Source: Triplophysa rosa (taxonomy: Eukaryota; Chordata; Actinopteri; Cypriniformes; Nemacheilidae). Taken from it: a stretch of 64,000 bases of DNA. How positions within the stretch are numbered: position 1 is the first letter of the stretch; each line of letters opens with the position of its first letter. The stretch spans positions 12,253,068-12,317,067 of the forward strand of contig NC_079892.1 of NCBI RefSeq assembly GCF_024868665.1, read 5' to 3'. Both the position numbers and the translations under genes were made by a program. Shown piece after piece: positions 24,459-45,350 of this stretch. Below the pieces are notes generated by a model, which worked only from the letters and a program-made list of their open reading frames with translations, was not told where the DNA came from and searched no databases.

Positions 24459-24606
24459 CGATAGTTCACCCAGGAATACAAATTCTATCATCATTTATTT
24501 GCGCTCAGGTTGCACAAAACCTGTTTATGACTCTTTTATACTTTTAAAAATATTTTAAGAAATGTCTCAGTGGTTTTGTGTCTATAAACTTATTTCACAA
24601 CATGCC
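24459..24606. mobile_element. MITE of the 'ATAGTTCACCC' family, left part
   Basis: It starts AAAGCGATAGTTCACCCAGG and keeps the CATCATTTATTTGCGCTCAG body. The right end is lost. Confidence 0.55.
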
Positions 24607-25236
24607 ACACATATTTACCAATAAACCAGTGTTATGTCCACGTTAGGTGGTTTATTCCCAAACAGTACAGGACTTTAGGGGCTTATTAGGATCTTTTTGA
24701 AGCCACACAGCACTAATTATGAATCTGTGAGAGGGAATGAGAACGAGAGAGGTTTGGATACCCCTGAGAAAGCCTCACAGGATCTCTACAGTCCCATCTG
24801 TGCTGCTCTCAACTGATGAAGCGTTCATCCCAAACAACATGTTGCACTGACAGAAGGACTCAATCAAACTTTAATATTGCTTAGTATGTGTGTGTATTAT
24901 TAATTAATTCTGTTTTATGTGCCCTAGTATAGTTGGAGGGATTTTTTCTATGGCCTATATTACATACACAGTCCTATTTTGGACTTCCGTACTTCCGACT
25001 TGAAATCGTACGGCTCACTAGGTTCCACACATTAAAGCATGTTAACATCACAAACAAGATTTATTGTTTTAATAAAGTGACCTCCCCAAAAATAGAAATT
25101 ATCAACCATGATCTTCACATGTAGATATGCTGAACACTGTTACCGGAAATGACTGAGCTGCATCGAGGAGAAGGCGGAAGACTACGTGCAAGTAGTCCCT
25201 TGAAAGTGAGTGCTGCTGGTTTTGTACTGATGCATA

Positions 25237-25431
25237 TTAAAGGAATAGTTCACCTTCAAAATAAAAATTCTGTTATCATTTACTCACCCTGTTGTCATTT
25301 TAAACCTGTGTGATTTTTTTCTCCAAAACACACAGATATTTTGAAAAAATGTTGGTAACAGAAAACCATGGTCCAATGGTTTTTGGTTACCAATATTTTT
25401 CAAAATGTCTCCTGAACTATTCCTTTAACAC
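25237..25431. mobile_element. MITE of the 'ATAGTTCACCC' family, short complete copy
   Basis: Ends AAAGGAATAGTTCACC and CTGAACTATTCCTTT are inverted. TTGGTTACCAATATTTTTCA sits near the right end. Confidence 0.6.
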
Positions 25432-25734
25432 CAGCAACACAGACCACATTTTCCCGGTGATGACTGGTTGACTCGCACTGGGGGTATCACAATATTACGG
25501 CATTGACAATAACCTTGATATTAAAAAACATGATTATTGATATTGTGTTAATCTACACTTGTGATAATTCAGCACCCGTTTAAAACCCGTCTAGTTTTGA
25601 TGGAATGTATAACTGGGTATTGTCTACTAATCCCATGTTTGCCAAAGGGCATCATGTTTATGGATAATTAAAAAGGCCCTAAAACAAATCCTTGTGGCAA
25701 TCCATAATTTACTAGCATTAGTAAGAAGACACAA

Positions 25735-25977
25735 AGGGGCAGTTTCCCAGACAGGGATTAGCCTAAACCAGGACTAGGCCTGAGTTAAATTAGGATATTT
25801 AAGGCGTTTTAAAAAACATACTTTACAAACAAACATTAGAGTGTGCATCTTGAGACAAAACAATCGAACTGATATATTTTAAGAAATGTAAGTGCAAGTT
25901 GTTTTTGATCAAGATGCCACTAACTTTTAAATTAGTCTGGGACTAGCCTTAAGCCCTGTCCAGGAAACCGGCCCAAA
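25735..25977. mobile_element. non-autonomous element with GGGGCAGTTTCCCAGACAGG end
   Basis: The left end phrase (CAGTTTCCCAGACAGGGATT, AGCCTAAACCAGGACTAGGC) is matched inversely by CTAGCCTTAAGCCCTGTCC and GGAAACCGGCCC. This is an abundant fish MITE type; about 243 bp. Confidence 0.65.
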
Positions 25978-28140
25978 ATAAATCAAATTAAAGGTGAATT
26001 TGACTGATAACATTACATAACTATTTTAGCTTAGTATAAATGTAGGCCAATTTTTTAGTTGCCTGTCCAAATTCATTGAAAATTAACTGAAAATACTTAC
26101 ATTTCCTGTAGGCTGCTGCATATTACAAAAACTATATACAATTATTAGCATTGAACTAGGACTGCAACATACAGTATATTAAAATTAAATATTGTAAATG
26201 TGCATTTCATAATATATTGCTGTCAATCAACATCTATTTTACAGTCAAAACATTTTTTTTCTAGAAAACAATACTTTTATTTTAGTTTTCTCCTGTTAAG
26301 CCACTTCAGTGTTTATAACTGAACAATATTAATGATTCATTTGTAACATCTTTGTTTATCTACAGTATCAAGTTCATCCATTTGGCTCAACATTGGTTAT
26401 TTTTTGAGGATTCTAAAGGTAGCATCAGTTATACAAATAGCTATCACGTATGAACTCTCTGCCCTCTGCCTTTAATAGCTCAGATGTGTATGTAAGAGCG
26501 TGTGCCGAGCAGTGTGTGTGCAGGTGTGGAGTTACTTATTAATCGTCCAGGGCTTAAGTGTAACTCACTGTACAGTGTGGTAGAGTCTTGAGCAGGTTGC
26601 AGTACAACCAGTACCACAAAATAATGTTTTCATTAATAATTACCCTCTAGTAATCTCAGATAAAGCTTACAGACCAGATGATGGCGAGTAAATATCTAAT
26701 AATAAAACTCCACAACCTGAGACTAATATAGCTTGTGTTGACTGTCTGGTAATGTCCTGGATGGTGATCATACAGTATATTGCATCTCACTTTAGAAACA
26801 TTTCTGAACCGTGTATCTTTATTCTCTGTTTGTGTACTTTAGTAAGAAAATATTATTAGAGATGTTGATCACATTTAGGGGCTGGTTATACAACAACTAA
26901 AAACTGAAAACTTTTGTCTGTTTGTTTACATGGAAACAAACACACACTGTGAACACTCTGTAAATACACACCGAAAAAGGTATCCATACTGTTTCTTTAT
27001 AAAGTGAAATTGATATCCACTGGTATGACATTCATAAACCTTTTAATTGTGTAAATGTAGCTTTAGTAAGTGCATTGAGTGCAAAACTAATACCACTGAC
27101 ACGTACTGTAACAAATGGGGTGCATTACAAAAAAATGGGTGACCCCCATATCCTGGGGTGGGCTCTTTTTTTAATTTGACCAGAGAGCAACTAGCGATCT
27201 CTTAGCAACCACCCAGAACCCTCTAGAAACTGCATACAGTAGCAGTTGAAAAATCTGTTGAAAAATCAGAAAACTGAGAAAGTCTTAATGCGTGGTCATT
27301 TACACCAAAAAAATGTAAATGTTAAAAAGTCCAGGCCTTACCATTTATTTTCTAGTTACAGTAACTAAACATACTGTAGCAGTCTTTGGGTTATATTGCT
27401 AAAGAAATTAGCAACTAGCTAGCATTTCATTATTTAGCAAAACTTTAAAATTTGTTAATTTATTAATATAGAGGGTATGCATTGACTGACATCACTTTCC
27501 CACGTGAACACGACAGGACACTAGGGCTGAAACGATTCCTCGAGTAACTCGAGAAATTCGAATACAAAAAATCATCGAGGCAATTTTTGTTGCCTCGAAG
27601 CCTCGTTTAATCCATTTAACTACAGTACACACGGAGCACTGCGTTTCCCCATGGGCCGTTATTACTGACGCACAGCCCGCTAAACTCTATTTATGTTACA
27701 GGGCTCTCAAATCTCATGCATTCACCGTGAGACACACGCATTTTAGTCTGTTCACACGCTCACACGTATTTCTCATGCTGATAAATAAGTGATAGGTTAT
27801 TGAAATGGTGAACTGCTATTTTACTTAGTTTTAGTCTATTTTGTGAGTGAAACTTGTTTTCCCGCTGCATTGAGTCCATCAAACTAGATTCGGACTAACA
27901 TTAGTGGATGCCGAATCATGTTATTTACACATGCCATCTGGCTGTTCTGCATGTCTGAGTGAATGAACTGCACTTTATTCAATTCAATTCAATTTTATTT
28001 ATATAGCGCTTTTCACAATGTGCATTGTTCCAAAGCAGCTTTACAGGAGCAAATAAGAAAAACACAGAAAGGTAAAACACAGCACAGTGCATGGTGTTTA
28101 TAGACCAAGCAAGATCATTATAATAAATAATATCTAATAA

Positions 28141-28166
28141 ATAAATAAATAAATAAATAAATAAAT
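28141..28166. repeat. (AATA)n microsatellite in the LINE 3' region
   Basis: Six or more AATA units, within the 3' untranslated part of the LINE. Confidence 0.9.
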
Positions 28167-29030
28167 GCAGTCTCCCGGTGAGCAAGCCAACACTGCACTG
28201 CTCTGCTGTGGCGAGGAACCCAAACTCCAATGCTGAATAATGGAGAAAAAAAAACCTCGGGAGAAACCAGGCTCAGCCGGGAGGGCCAGATCTCCTCTGA
28301 CGTGTCATGGCTGCACTCAGTGACCCCGACCAAAGCCACCGAGCAACGTCCACGAAGAACAGGGAGAGCCCACGAGCCGCGACCCAGGAAGCCCCACCCG
28401 CCGAAACCGTGCAGGTCCAACCCGGTCTCATTCCGCGATCAACAACAGACAACAGAGGAACAACCAGGGAAAAGTAGTAATGGCATAATTAACTTTATTC
28501 CTCTGTTGTCCGACATCGACCACAAAACAAGACCAACCAGACCAGATCCACACAGTCCCAACAAATGAAACGCCCCGAACCACAACCAACAAGCCCCCCC
28601 ACTCCCTACAACACCCACCCAGCTACCTCCAATCAAAGTCACTGAGTGCAGCCATAACTTCAAACTGCTGTCGTGTGATGTAAGTTTAGCATTAAATACC
28701 AAGTATTGTAAATTTAGCATTTATGTGACAGGTAGTCCGTCTTTGCTCTCGGTTGGGGATGGAATTGTCTGAGCTGGGCCGGCCAGATGGTCGCCTTTTT
28801 CTTGGGTGGTGATGGAATTGCCTTGGATGGAGCGGGATGGTCAGTCAGTCCGCAGGCTCTCGCAGGAGGATGGCACGGGATTTTCCGATGTAGCTGGCGT
28901 AATCTCTAGTTGTGGATGGGCATATGACGTTCATCTGGGCCTGGCGGAATCTCTCCCTACCTCGGGATGGGCATCCCGAGGCGAGGGCAGAAACAGAAAG
29001 AGAATAATTAGCGTAGCTGCTGTTCATTAG

Positions 29031-31997
29031 CTATGTATTAGTGAATGCTTGGCTGAAAAGATGTGTCTTTAATCTAGATTTAAATTGGGAGAGTGTGTCT
29101 GACCCTCGAATAGTATCGGGGAGGCTATTCCAGAGTTTAGGTGCTACGTATGAGAAAGCTCTACCCCCTTTGGTGGATTTAGTTATTCTAGGTGTTATCA
29201 AAAGTCTGGAGTTTTGAGATCTTAGAGAGCGTGATGGGTTGTAGTGTGGTAGAAGCTCTGTTATGTAGGTAGGGGCTAAACCGTTTAAGGCTTTATAAGT
29301 AATTAAAAGAACTTTAAAGTCAATACGATACTTAATGGGTAACCAGTGAAGGGTTGATAACATTGGGGTTATGTGATCGTATTTTCTGGACCTGGTTAGA
29401 ACTCTGGCAGCTGCATTCTGAACTAACTGTAGTTTGTTTATTGATGCTGCAGGACAACCACTAAGCAGTGCATTACAGTAGTCAAGTCTTGAGGTCACAA
29501 ATGCATGAATAAGCTTCTCTGCATCAGCCACACATAAAATATTTCGCAATTTGGCAACATTTCTAAGGTGGAAGAAGGCTGTTTTTGTGACATTTGAGAT
29601 GTGATTTTTAAATGACAGGTTGCTGTCTAATATAACGCCAAGGTCTTTAACTGTATTTGTTGGAGTAACAGTGCAGCCTTCAATTTGCAGGTCATAATCC
29701 GAAATATTCTGCTCACGTGTCTTTGGTCCGATAAGTAATATTTCTGTTTTATTAGAATTTAAAAGAAGGAAATTACAAGTCATCCAATGCTTTATATCGT
29801 CGATGCACTCTGCCAATTTGGATAGTTGGAAGGAATCATCTGGTCTTGATGAGATATATAGCTGAGTATCATCTGCATAACAGTGGAAGCTAATTCCATG
29901 TTTTCTAATAATGTTTCCAAGGGGCAGCATGTATATGGAGAATAGCAAGGGTCCTAAAACCGATCCCTGAGGTAATCCATAATTTACTTGCGTTAGATTT
30001 GATGATTCCCCATTTAAATGGACAAATTGATGTCTGTCTGATAAGTAAGATCTGAACCATTGTAGTGCCTGTCCCTGAATACCGGTATAATTGTGTAAGC
30101 GATCTAGAAGTATTTTATGGTCTACAGTATCGAACGCAGCACTAAGGTCGAGCAGGACTAGGAGTGAGATGTTACCTTTATCTGATGCTATAAGCAGGTC
30201 GTTTGTAATTTTAACGAGCGCAGTTTCAGTACTATGATGCGGTCTAAAGCCTGACTGGAATTTTTCGTGTATGTCATTATTTTGTAAGAAAGAGCACAAC
30301 TGAGTGGACACTACTTTTTCTAGTATTTTAGACAGGAAAGGGAGATTTGAAATCGGTCTATAGTTTCCTAGTTCATTGGGGTCTAAGTTTGGTTTCTTGA
30401 TAAGAGGCTTAATGACGGCCAGTTTAAAGGCTCCTGGGACATGGCCTAGATTAATTGACGAGTTGATAATGTTATAAATGGGCTCAATTGCAACGGGTAA
30501 TAACTCTTTTAATAATTTAGTTGGTATGGGGTCTAATAAGCAAGTTGTAGGTTTAGATGTTGCAATAAGTTTAATTAAATCTTCCTGTTTTATAGGTGAA
30601 AAACACTGTAGCCTTTCTTTTGGGGCGATGGTTGGTACTAATTTATAGGACAGACTTGGAGGTTGAGTTTTTACTATTTTGTCTCGTATGTTTTCGATTT
30701 TCTCTGTAAAAAAATTCATGAAATCATTGCTACCAAGGTGCGGCGGAATACACAGGTCAGGTGAAGTCTGTTTATTTGTTAGTTTAGCAACTGTACTAAA
30801 TAAAAACCTTGGATTGTTTTTGTTAGTTTCTATAAGGTCACGGAGGTGCTCAGCCTTTGCTGCATTTAGTGCCTTTTTATAGCAGTTTGCACTCTCTTTC
30901 CACGCAATTTTAAAGACCTCTAATTGGGTTTGTTTCCATTTGTGCTCCAGTTTACGTGTTTCTCTTTTAAGGACGCGAGTGGTGCTATTGTACCATGGTG
31001 CTATGTTTTTCTCATTAATCTTTTTTGACTTCATAGGTGCGACAGCATCTAATGTATTAGAGAAAATAGTGCCCAATTTGCTGGTCATGTCATTGAGCGA
31101 TTCTGTATTTATTGGTATGGTTATTAAAGGAGTCAGATCTGGCAAGCTCTTTGCGAAACTATCTTTAGTAGTCGAGGTAATTGTTCTACCCTGTCGATAA
31201 CGAGTTAAACGGCTGATATCTGCAGTGCGCAGTGTACATGTTATAAGATAGTGATCAGTGACATCGTCGCTTTGAGGTATAATATCTATATTGGTTAGAT
31301 CGGCTCCATGAGATATAATCAAGTCTAGTGTATGATTAAATCGATGAGTGGGTCCATTGATGTGTTGTGTTACTCCAAAAGAGTGTAATAGCTCTGTAAA
31401 CGCCACTGCTAATGCATCGTTAGCACTATCTACGTGGATATTAAAGTCTCCTACAATTAGTAATTTATCAACGTTAACCAATAGGTCCGATAGGAAGTCC
31501 GCAAACTCTTTCAGAAAATCAGTGTAGGAACCAGGGGGTCTATACACAGTAGCCAACGTACAAGAAAGCAAGGATTTTTTATTATCAATTGGAACAATTA
31601 TGTCCTACGCAAGCACTTCAAATGATTTAAATTTATGCTCCGTTCTCTGAGTTACAGTAAGAAAGTCTCTAAAGATTGTTGCGACACCACCACCTCGACC
31701 AACCGGATGTGGCTCATGCATATAACAGTAGCTTGGTGGGGTACACTCATTTAGACCGTAATAATCATTTGGTTTAAGCCAGGTTTCGGTAAGGCAAAGT
31801 ATATCAAAACTGTTGTCTGTGATCATTTCATTTACAATAACTGCTTTTGAATTTAGTGATCTAATATTAAGTAGGCCGAACTTTATGAGTTTGTTTTGGT
31901 CGTTTATTACATTGTCCTCAGGTTTAATCACGATTAGATTTTTTCTCTGAGATTTGACTATTTTGTTATTTTGTAGTATTATTTGGGGGACAGACAC
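29031..31997 (-). pseudogene. LINE ORF2: endonuclease and reverse transcriptase, one in-frame stop
   Basis: One continuous minus-strand frame of 989 codons, broken only by a TAG at 31605-31607. N-terminal APE-type endonuclease motifs are visible ([24 protein letters not shown]). The central reverse transcriptase carries [41 protein letters not shown] and the catalytic CYADDTQLY. The C-terminus contains the [13 protein letters not shown] conserved block. It would nick target DNA and copy the LINE RNA at that site. Because only one nonsense change is seen, this copy is young or was active recently; the ORF is non-functional as read. The assignment to the CR1/L2 group rests on ORF1 type and tail. 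Confidence 0.88.
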
Positions 31998-32129
31998 AGT
32001 CTCTATGCATTTGGAAGCAGTAACATTTTTAACAGATGAGTGGGAGGAACACAGACTATGGTTAAAGTTTTGACTTACCGCTGGGAGACGTAGTCAAGCG
32101 GTGCGTAGCGTCTTTGAGATGTTGTCAGA

Positions 32130-33018
32130 CAGAAGTTCCGCTCCGATGCTGCTGGGGTGCAGGCCGTCAGGGCGGAAGAGCCTAGGTCGCTCCCAGAACA
32201 GATCAAAATTCAGTGTACAGAATCAAAATTATCAACAAAGAGCAGCTTCTGTTCAATACACCATGACATCAACCATTTATTTAGAGCAAATAGTCTACTG
32301 AACTTTTCATTCCCTCGTCGGTAGGTAGGAAGCGGCCCTGATCCGATGATCCTCGCCGTGGGCGATGCGTTGCGTACCGTCTCGATCAGACTCCTGAAGT
32401 CCCTCTTCAGGATCTCCGACTGCCGCATCCTGCGTCGTTCACCCCCGCGTGCAGCACAACAGCTCTGACGTTAGCGTCGTCCTTCAGGATCGCAGGTACC
32501 TGTGCAGAGACATCAAGAACACGGGCGCCAGGAAAACAATGAGTACGCACCTTACCTTTAGTGGAGGAAGCACGGACGTTCCGGACGATTGAGTCTCCGA
32601 TGACCACAGCGTTGCATTCCGTCTCGCAGAGGGCGGCAAAGCGGTTCCTGGTCTGGATCTCGAAGACCGGTGGCGGCGGTTGGGTCATCGCTCCAGTCCT
32701 GGCTCGCGCCTTTCGCCGTGGGTGTGCCGGTGCAGGAGTGAAGTTCATTTGGGCTGACCGTGTTCTCGAAGCCTGGGCTCTGTGCAGAGAAACACGCGGA
32801 GTAGAAGTGGAAAGAGTATTAACATCGCGATGAAAACTTACCGCGGATTTGCGAGCGTCAGCTCTGGATGTTTCCAGCGCCGTTTTCCGTTCTCGCAGCC
32901 GTGTCTGCTTCTCTAGTAGATCCTGGATCTGCTTCTCCACAGCCTCCAGTTCCGACTGAAGTGTGATCGTTTCCTCATCTGCACTCAGAGGTACAAACAC
33001 ATCTGAAACATTAGCCAT
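32130..33018 (-). pseudogene. LINE ORF1 with SGNH-esterase domain, frameshifted
   Basis: It starts at 33018 (MANVSDVFVPLS), then a predicted coiled coil (about residues 18-50), a basic low-complexity linker, and an SGNH/GDSL hydrolase-like domain with block I VIGDSIVRN and block III HAGVND. The frame breaks near 32410-32428, continues as KRDFRSLIETV, and shifts again near 32210 before block V (DGLHPSS, about 32140-32180). Esterase-type ORF1 proteins are known in CR1 and some L2 LINEs. At least two lesions inactivate this copy. Confidence 0.75.
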
Positions 33019-33391
33019 TAGTGATGTAATAATGAGAACAGTGTGTTAAGCAGTAAGCAGGCAGGCTGGGAATGCTAACAGCCTGAGGCTAATAGCGAGT
33101 GATCCGATAAAAATAAATTATCGGTGCATTTAAGGACGATTTTTGGTATGGGATATACTTAAGGATATGTTTTTACCCTCGGTGAATAACAATTTATAAC
33201 ACAAGTCTTAAGATATAACAAGAATAAACGATGTATTAAGAATAAGTTTGAAAGAGCTCCGACTCAAACCACGCGCTCTCAGCAAACAGGAAGTGACTTT
33301 ATGAGGACATGAACACATGAACACATGAACTTCATCTCCAGAGTTGCTCTGAGAGTTTATTTCAGAACATTTTACTGAGTGAAGTTAACAC

Positions 33392-35675
33392 TGTCACGAC
33401 TCTGCTTTATCTTGTCATGGTTTTCTTGGTCTCGTGGCAGAGTCGTGACAAAGCCTTTGGTTTAGTGTGAGAAAGCCATGGGGTGTTTATCTTTTGACAC
33501 TCCATGTGTTTTCTCGTGTCTTGTCATTGGCCCCGCCCCTCTCGTTTCCTGTATTGCTTCCCTGCCGTGTCTTATGTTCTTCACCTGCCCCTCATTATTT
33601 TCCCTTGTTTGTCACCCTTTAAAATGCCCTCGTGTTTCATTGTCCTGTGCTCTTGCGTTGTATGTACGTGTACCCTGTACTTGTACTTGTTTCTGTGTGT
33701 GCCTGTGCTTGATGGTGTCAGTTCTATATCCTCTGTGTTCCTGGTTCCTCGGTTTTCCTGCCCTGCCTTGTCTTGCCCTGCGTGTCCTTTAATAGTGAGT
33801 TTTGTTTGTTTATGATTTTAGTTCTCGTTTTTGCCCCCTTGAGGGAAGTTTTTGTTTTCCCCTTTTGTAAGGAGTCTTTTTGTTAATAGTGTTTGTTCCC
33901 CCACGTGGGTTCTTGTTTTGTTTTATTAGTTAATAATCTTTCTTTGTCAGTGGTGGACAGTAACGAAGTAAATTTACCTGAGTACTGTACTTAAGTACAC
34001 TTTTTGAGTATCTGTACTTTACTTGAGTATTATTTTTTCTGAGTACTTGTACTTTAACTTTACTACATTTGAAAGACAAATATCATACTTTTTACTCCAC
34101 TACATTTATAAAAAGGTCCAAAAGTAGAAAATGGTTTCTATGCAGCGGGTTTTCCTGTGTGCGCAATTTATCTGGCTTGCGATCTGCCAGGACCTTTTAC
34201 TGTTGCCAAGTATTTCAGTTTTTCTAAGCTCGCGGTTTTCCGGCAAGCTTTGAATGGCCATTTGGCAGATTTTTTTAACGCAAATCTGGCAACTCTGGGA
34301 TCTTCCCCGCTAAACTAATGTAAACGTAGGCGCTGCTACATCGTTGATAGCGCTCTGAAAAGGCAAATAGAACATTAAAAGAGGAAAAAGGCACATGTTA
34401 AAGTGTGGTGTAATCATCTGTGGGTTACGATCAGTCAAAGATCGTAGAAACATTGTCATGAAAATGATCGGCATAACGGCTAAACGGTAAATAAGCATCA
34501 CATACACCTTGAGCTACACGTGCGTGTTAACTTCTGATCTGCTGCTATATCATTTAAAGCGATTTGGAGAATGAATGATGTTTTTACTGAAGTAACTATA
34601 GTTGAAGTATTCCTGTTGAAATAAAAACAATAGAACCCTGCCCAAAATACAACATAAAATGTAATGGATTTAATGGTTATAATGGGACTTGTACTATGGA
34701 TACTTGTTGTCTAGTTGTATGTGATGGATTCTATTGATGGGATGGTAAATCCTATTGGAATAAAACCCAAAACACACTACAAAGAGGAATTTAATTTAAA
34801 AATCTCATTCTAATTCAAAAATTCATTGTTTTTTTCAGCAGGGATGGTATTTGCAGTAAAACCACAGTATCAACATATTTACCATTTTCTATATATGGGA
34901 ACCATACTCCAATTAATAATCTTTAGTAAAACCACAGCAACTAAACATATAATGAACATAGTTCATTATACTAGCTATAGTTTACAGTATGTTTGTAGTT
35001 AAATTATGGTAATACAAATGGTAATAAATCCAACAAACACATGGCTTCTACACTTTACTATTTACAAGAACCTTATTACTTACTGGTAAATTGCTGCTAA
35101 AACTGGTTAAGGGAATATACAAAATTAAAGAACACTGCTCATAAATACATAGGCCTAGGGGGCTAATGAGGATAATTAGGCTAAATGATCATACAGGATT
35201 ATATCTAAACTAAACATATATGTGCTAAACATATAAAGCTCTTAAAGGAGTTGCTCACTGCAAAATTTTCCCCCATTGACTTTCCATAGTAGGAATAAAA
35301 ACTACTATGGAAAGTCAATGGGGGCAAATTTTGAAGTGAACTAATCCTTTAATACAACTGATACTGTGAGCTACTCAGTGTGTTCAGTAGGTTGCTTCAG
35401 AGGCACAAGGTATACGACAATAAAACAATGCACAACTGACATAAAGGAAATTTACTTTTAATACTTGAGTACTTTTAAAAGCACGTACTTCTGTACTTTT
35501 ACTTAAGTAAGAATCTGTCTTTACAACTTTTACTTGTAGTGGAGTAATATTTGACCAGTAGTATCTGTACTTTCACTCAAGTAAGGAAGTTGTGTACTTC
35601 GTCCACCTCTGTTCTTTGTTAACCCCTTCACCGCTGCTGCCTGCGCTTGGGTTCTTCTCCACCAAATTCGTGACA
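33392..35675 (+). mobile_element. solo LTR of the Ty3-like family, split by a hAT element
   Basis: It starts TGTCACGACTCTGC and ends TTCGTGACA, with AACAC on both sides (33387-33391 and 35676-35680), a 5-bp duplication. It is related to the paired LTRs at 54.4 and 56.5 kb but more diverged. No internal region remains, as expected after LTR-LTR recombination. Confidence 0.8.
33948..35611. mobile_element. hAT element inserted in the solo LTR, perfect 8-bp duplication
   Basis: Ends CAGTGGTGGAC and GTCCACCTCTG are inverted; TTCTTTGT flanks both sides (33940-33947 and 35612-35619). Subterminal TACTTAAGTA and TTGAGTA phrases are typical of this fish family. It includes a 23-bp perfect hairpin (35270-35292 / 35302-35324). 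Non-coding. Confidence 0.85.
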
Positions 35676-36460
35676 AACACACTAAAAAATAAGCGTCTTC
35701 CGACGACCTGCCAAAATAAAAGTCCGGTTAACTCTGTATTTTTATGTGGACAAATATATTACTATTTAATAGTAAAAAATAAACTAAAACTAATTTAGAT
35801 AAACTAAATGCATCATGCATAAGATGAAGTTAGTTGTTTACCTTTGAAATTATTCTTTCTATTTTTATTAATGTTTCTTATTTTATACATTTGTATTAGG
35901 CCTATATTGCATTTTGAATGTAATATGGCAATGGAATGTACTAAATGGGTTTAGTTTTCACAGATATTAATGTATGCAATTTCGGCAATAAATATATACA
36001 TTTTTCTAAAAAGGAAACAAATTAATTGTTCATTTTAAGAGACCTGTCTTATTTTCTCTTGTATATTTAGTATTGCTCTTTAATAAAGAAAAAGTACTTA
36101 TTATCTGAATACCCGATTAATCGATGTGAAATCAGTAGAATACTCAATTACTAAAATAATCAATAGCTGCAGCCCTACAGGACACCCCCCCCCCCCTTGA
36201 GTGCCGGGACACACTCCAGGGCTCGACATTAACGCTTGTCCAGGACAAGTGAATGTTTTGTATGGGCAAATGAGAGAGAATTTTACTTGCCCAACCGGAT
36301 AAGTAACTTGGAAAAAAAACTGTGCTACGAAAAAAAATCAGTCAACAACAAGAATAGGTGCATTAGACAGAGCTGCGTGTTTGTGTGAATTGCATTTGTC
36401 GTTGTTGCGCTGCCTTGTTTGTCTGTGACAATCAATGGCGCAGCGCATTGAGTCCATATA

Positions 36461-38032
<1,572 letters not shown>

Positions 38033-39130
38033 TAACTAGACGCAGTGGTGGAATCCTGTTATTTAAATGTCATCTGGCTGTTCTGAGTGAATGAGGTGCA
38101 CAGATTAACATACAACACGAGTGATGGTCAAGGATTTGTCTGCGTCTGCACTGAATGGGGATATAAACACATAAACATCATCTCTCCAGAGTTGCTCTGA
38201 GAGTTTATTTTACGAGCATTTTACTGTTTGAGTGAAGCTATCGCCAAGCACACTAAAACTCAAGCGTCTTCCCAACGACCCGTCAAAATAAAAGTCCCGT
38301 TAACCTGAACACTCAGACAAAAAATACTGTAGTATTTGCTAAAGGAAATTGTAGTACCCTTGTAGTAAATTGATAAAATTTAGTAAACACTGTAGTATAC
38401 TATAGTAAGGTTCAAAAACAGTATAGTATCTAGGAATTTCACTGCAGTTTACTATAGTAAATATCACTATAGTATACTACAGTAATTTATGTGGACAAAT
38501 ATGACCTCACAGTCAGGAAAAACACAACAACCCCCTCAGTGCATAAAAAGGCCAATCTTTGACAGAATATCCAGTAAAAACTAGTGGGAGACAGTAGTTG
38601 AAAAGCACTGACAGTTAGCATTGATTCCGACTGTATGTGATGAAGTTGATCCGGAGCCGTCTGATTTATCAGATATCAGATAATGGCTTTTCTTTCAAAC
38701 TTGGGTCTTATTTCAAGAGCCAAAAAGCGTTCTCATTTCACAGTTTGTCACTTGTGTTTCTATGTGACTTTCTTTACAGAATGCTTACAGTATAGGGTTG
38801 AAGAATATTCCAGATCTTCTTTGGATAAATTCACGTTTTAATAAATTACTGTCTTGTTTATGCATAATGTCGCCCTCCTTACGTGGTTGTATAACAAAAA
38901 AAGTTATGCAAAGGTGGACCAGTTGTAATAATTTGCAGACTTTAGTTGATATGCAAATTTGTACTCTTCATTACTCAGCTTGTTAAATATTTGGAAGAGA
39001 GACGATAAGACTTTGGACTTCAAACGTTACCAAAGGACAAGAACAAACAACAAGAACAAAGCCTCACATTTTTCTTCAATTATGGCTCATATAATTAGCA
39101 TTATAATCAATAATGTAGTTTTAATATTAA

Positions 39131-45345
<6,215 letters not shown>

Positions 45346-45350
45346 TCAAG

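Larger units (their letters stand above)
27979..33295 (-). mobile_element. CR1/L2-type LINE, near full length
   Basis: Minus-strand order: 5' region (about 33295-33019), ORF1, ORF2, and a 3' tail ending in ATAAATAAAATTGAATTGAA-type repeats at 27979. ACTTTAT flanks both sides (27972-27978 and 33296-33302) as a short target duplication. The related hAT copy at 38 kb lacks the insertion. Confidence 0.85.
27522..36177. mobile_element. outer hAT element interrupted by a LINE and a solo LTR
   Basis: Ends TAGGGCTGAAACG and GCAGCCCTA are inverted, and CAGGACAC flanks both sides (27514-27521 and 36178-36185), a perfect 8-bp duplication. Only about 1.05 kb is the element itself (27522-27978, 33296-33391, 35676-36177); the rest is later insertions. 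Non-autonomous. Confidence 0.85.

Noticed and set aside
33478..33815. Cys-rich plus-strand frames, and similar ones at 54.5-54.8 and 56.5-56.9 kb
   Set aside because: They recur at the same place in each LTR copy, are pyrimidine-rich LTR sequence, and lack any protein similarity.
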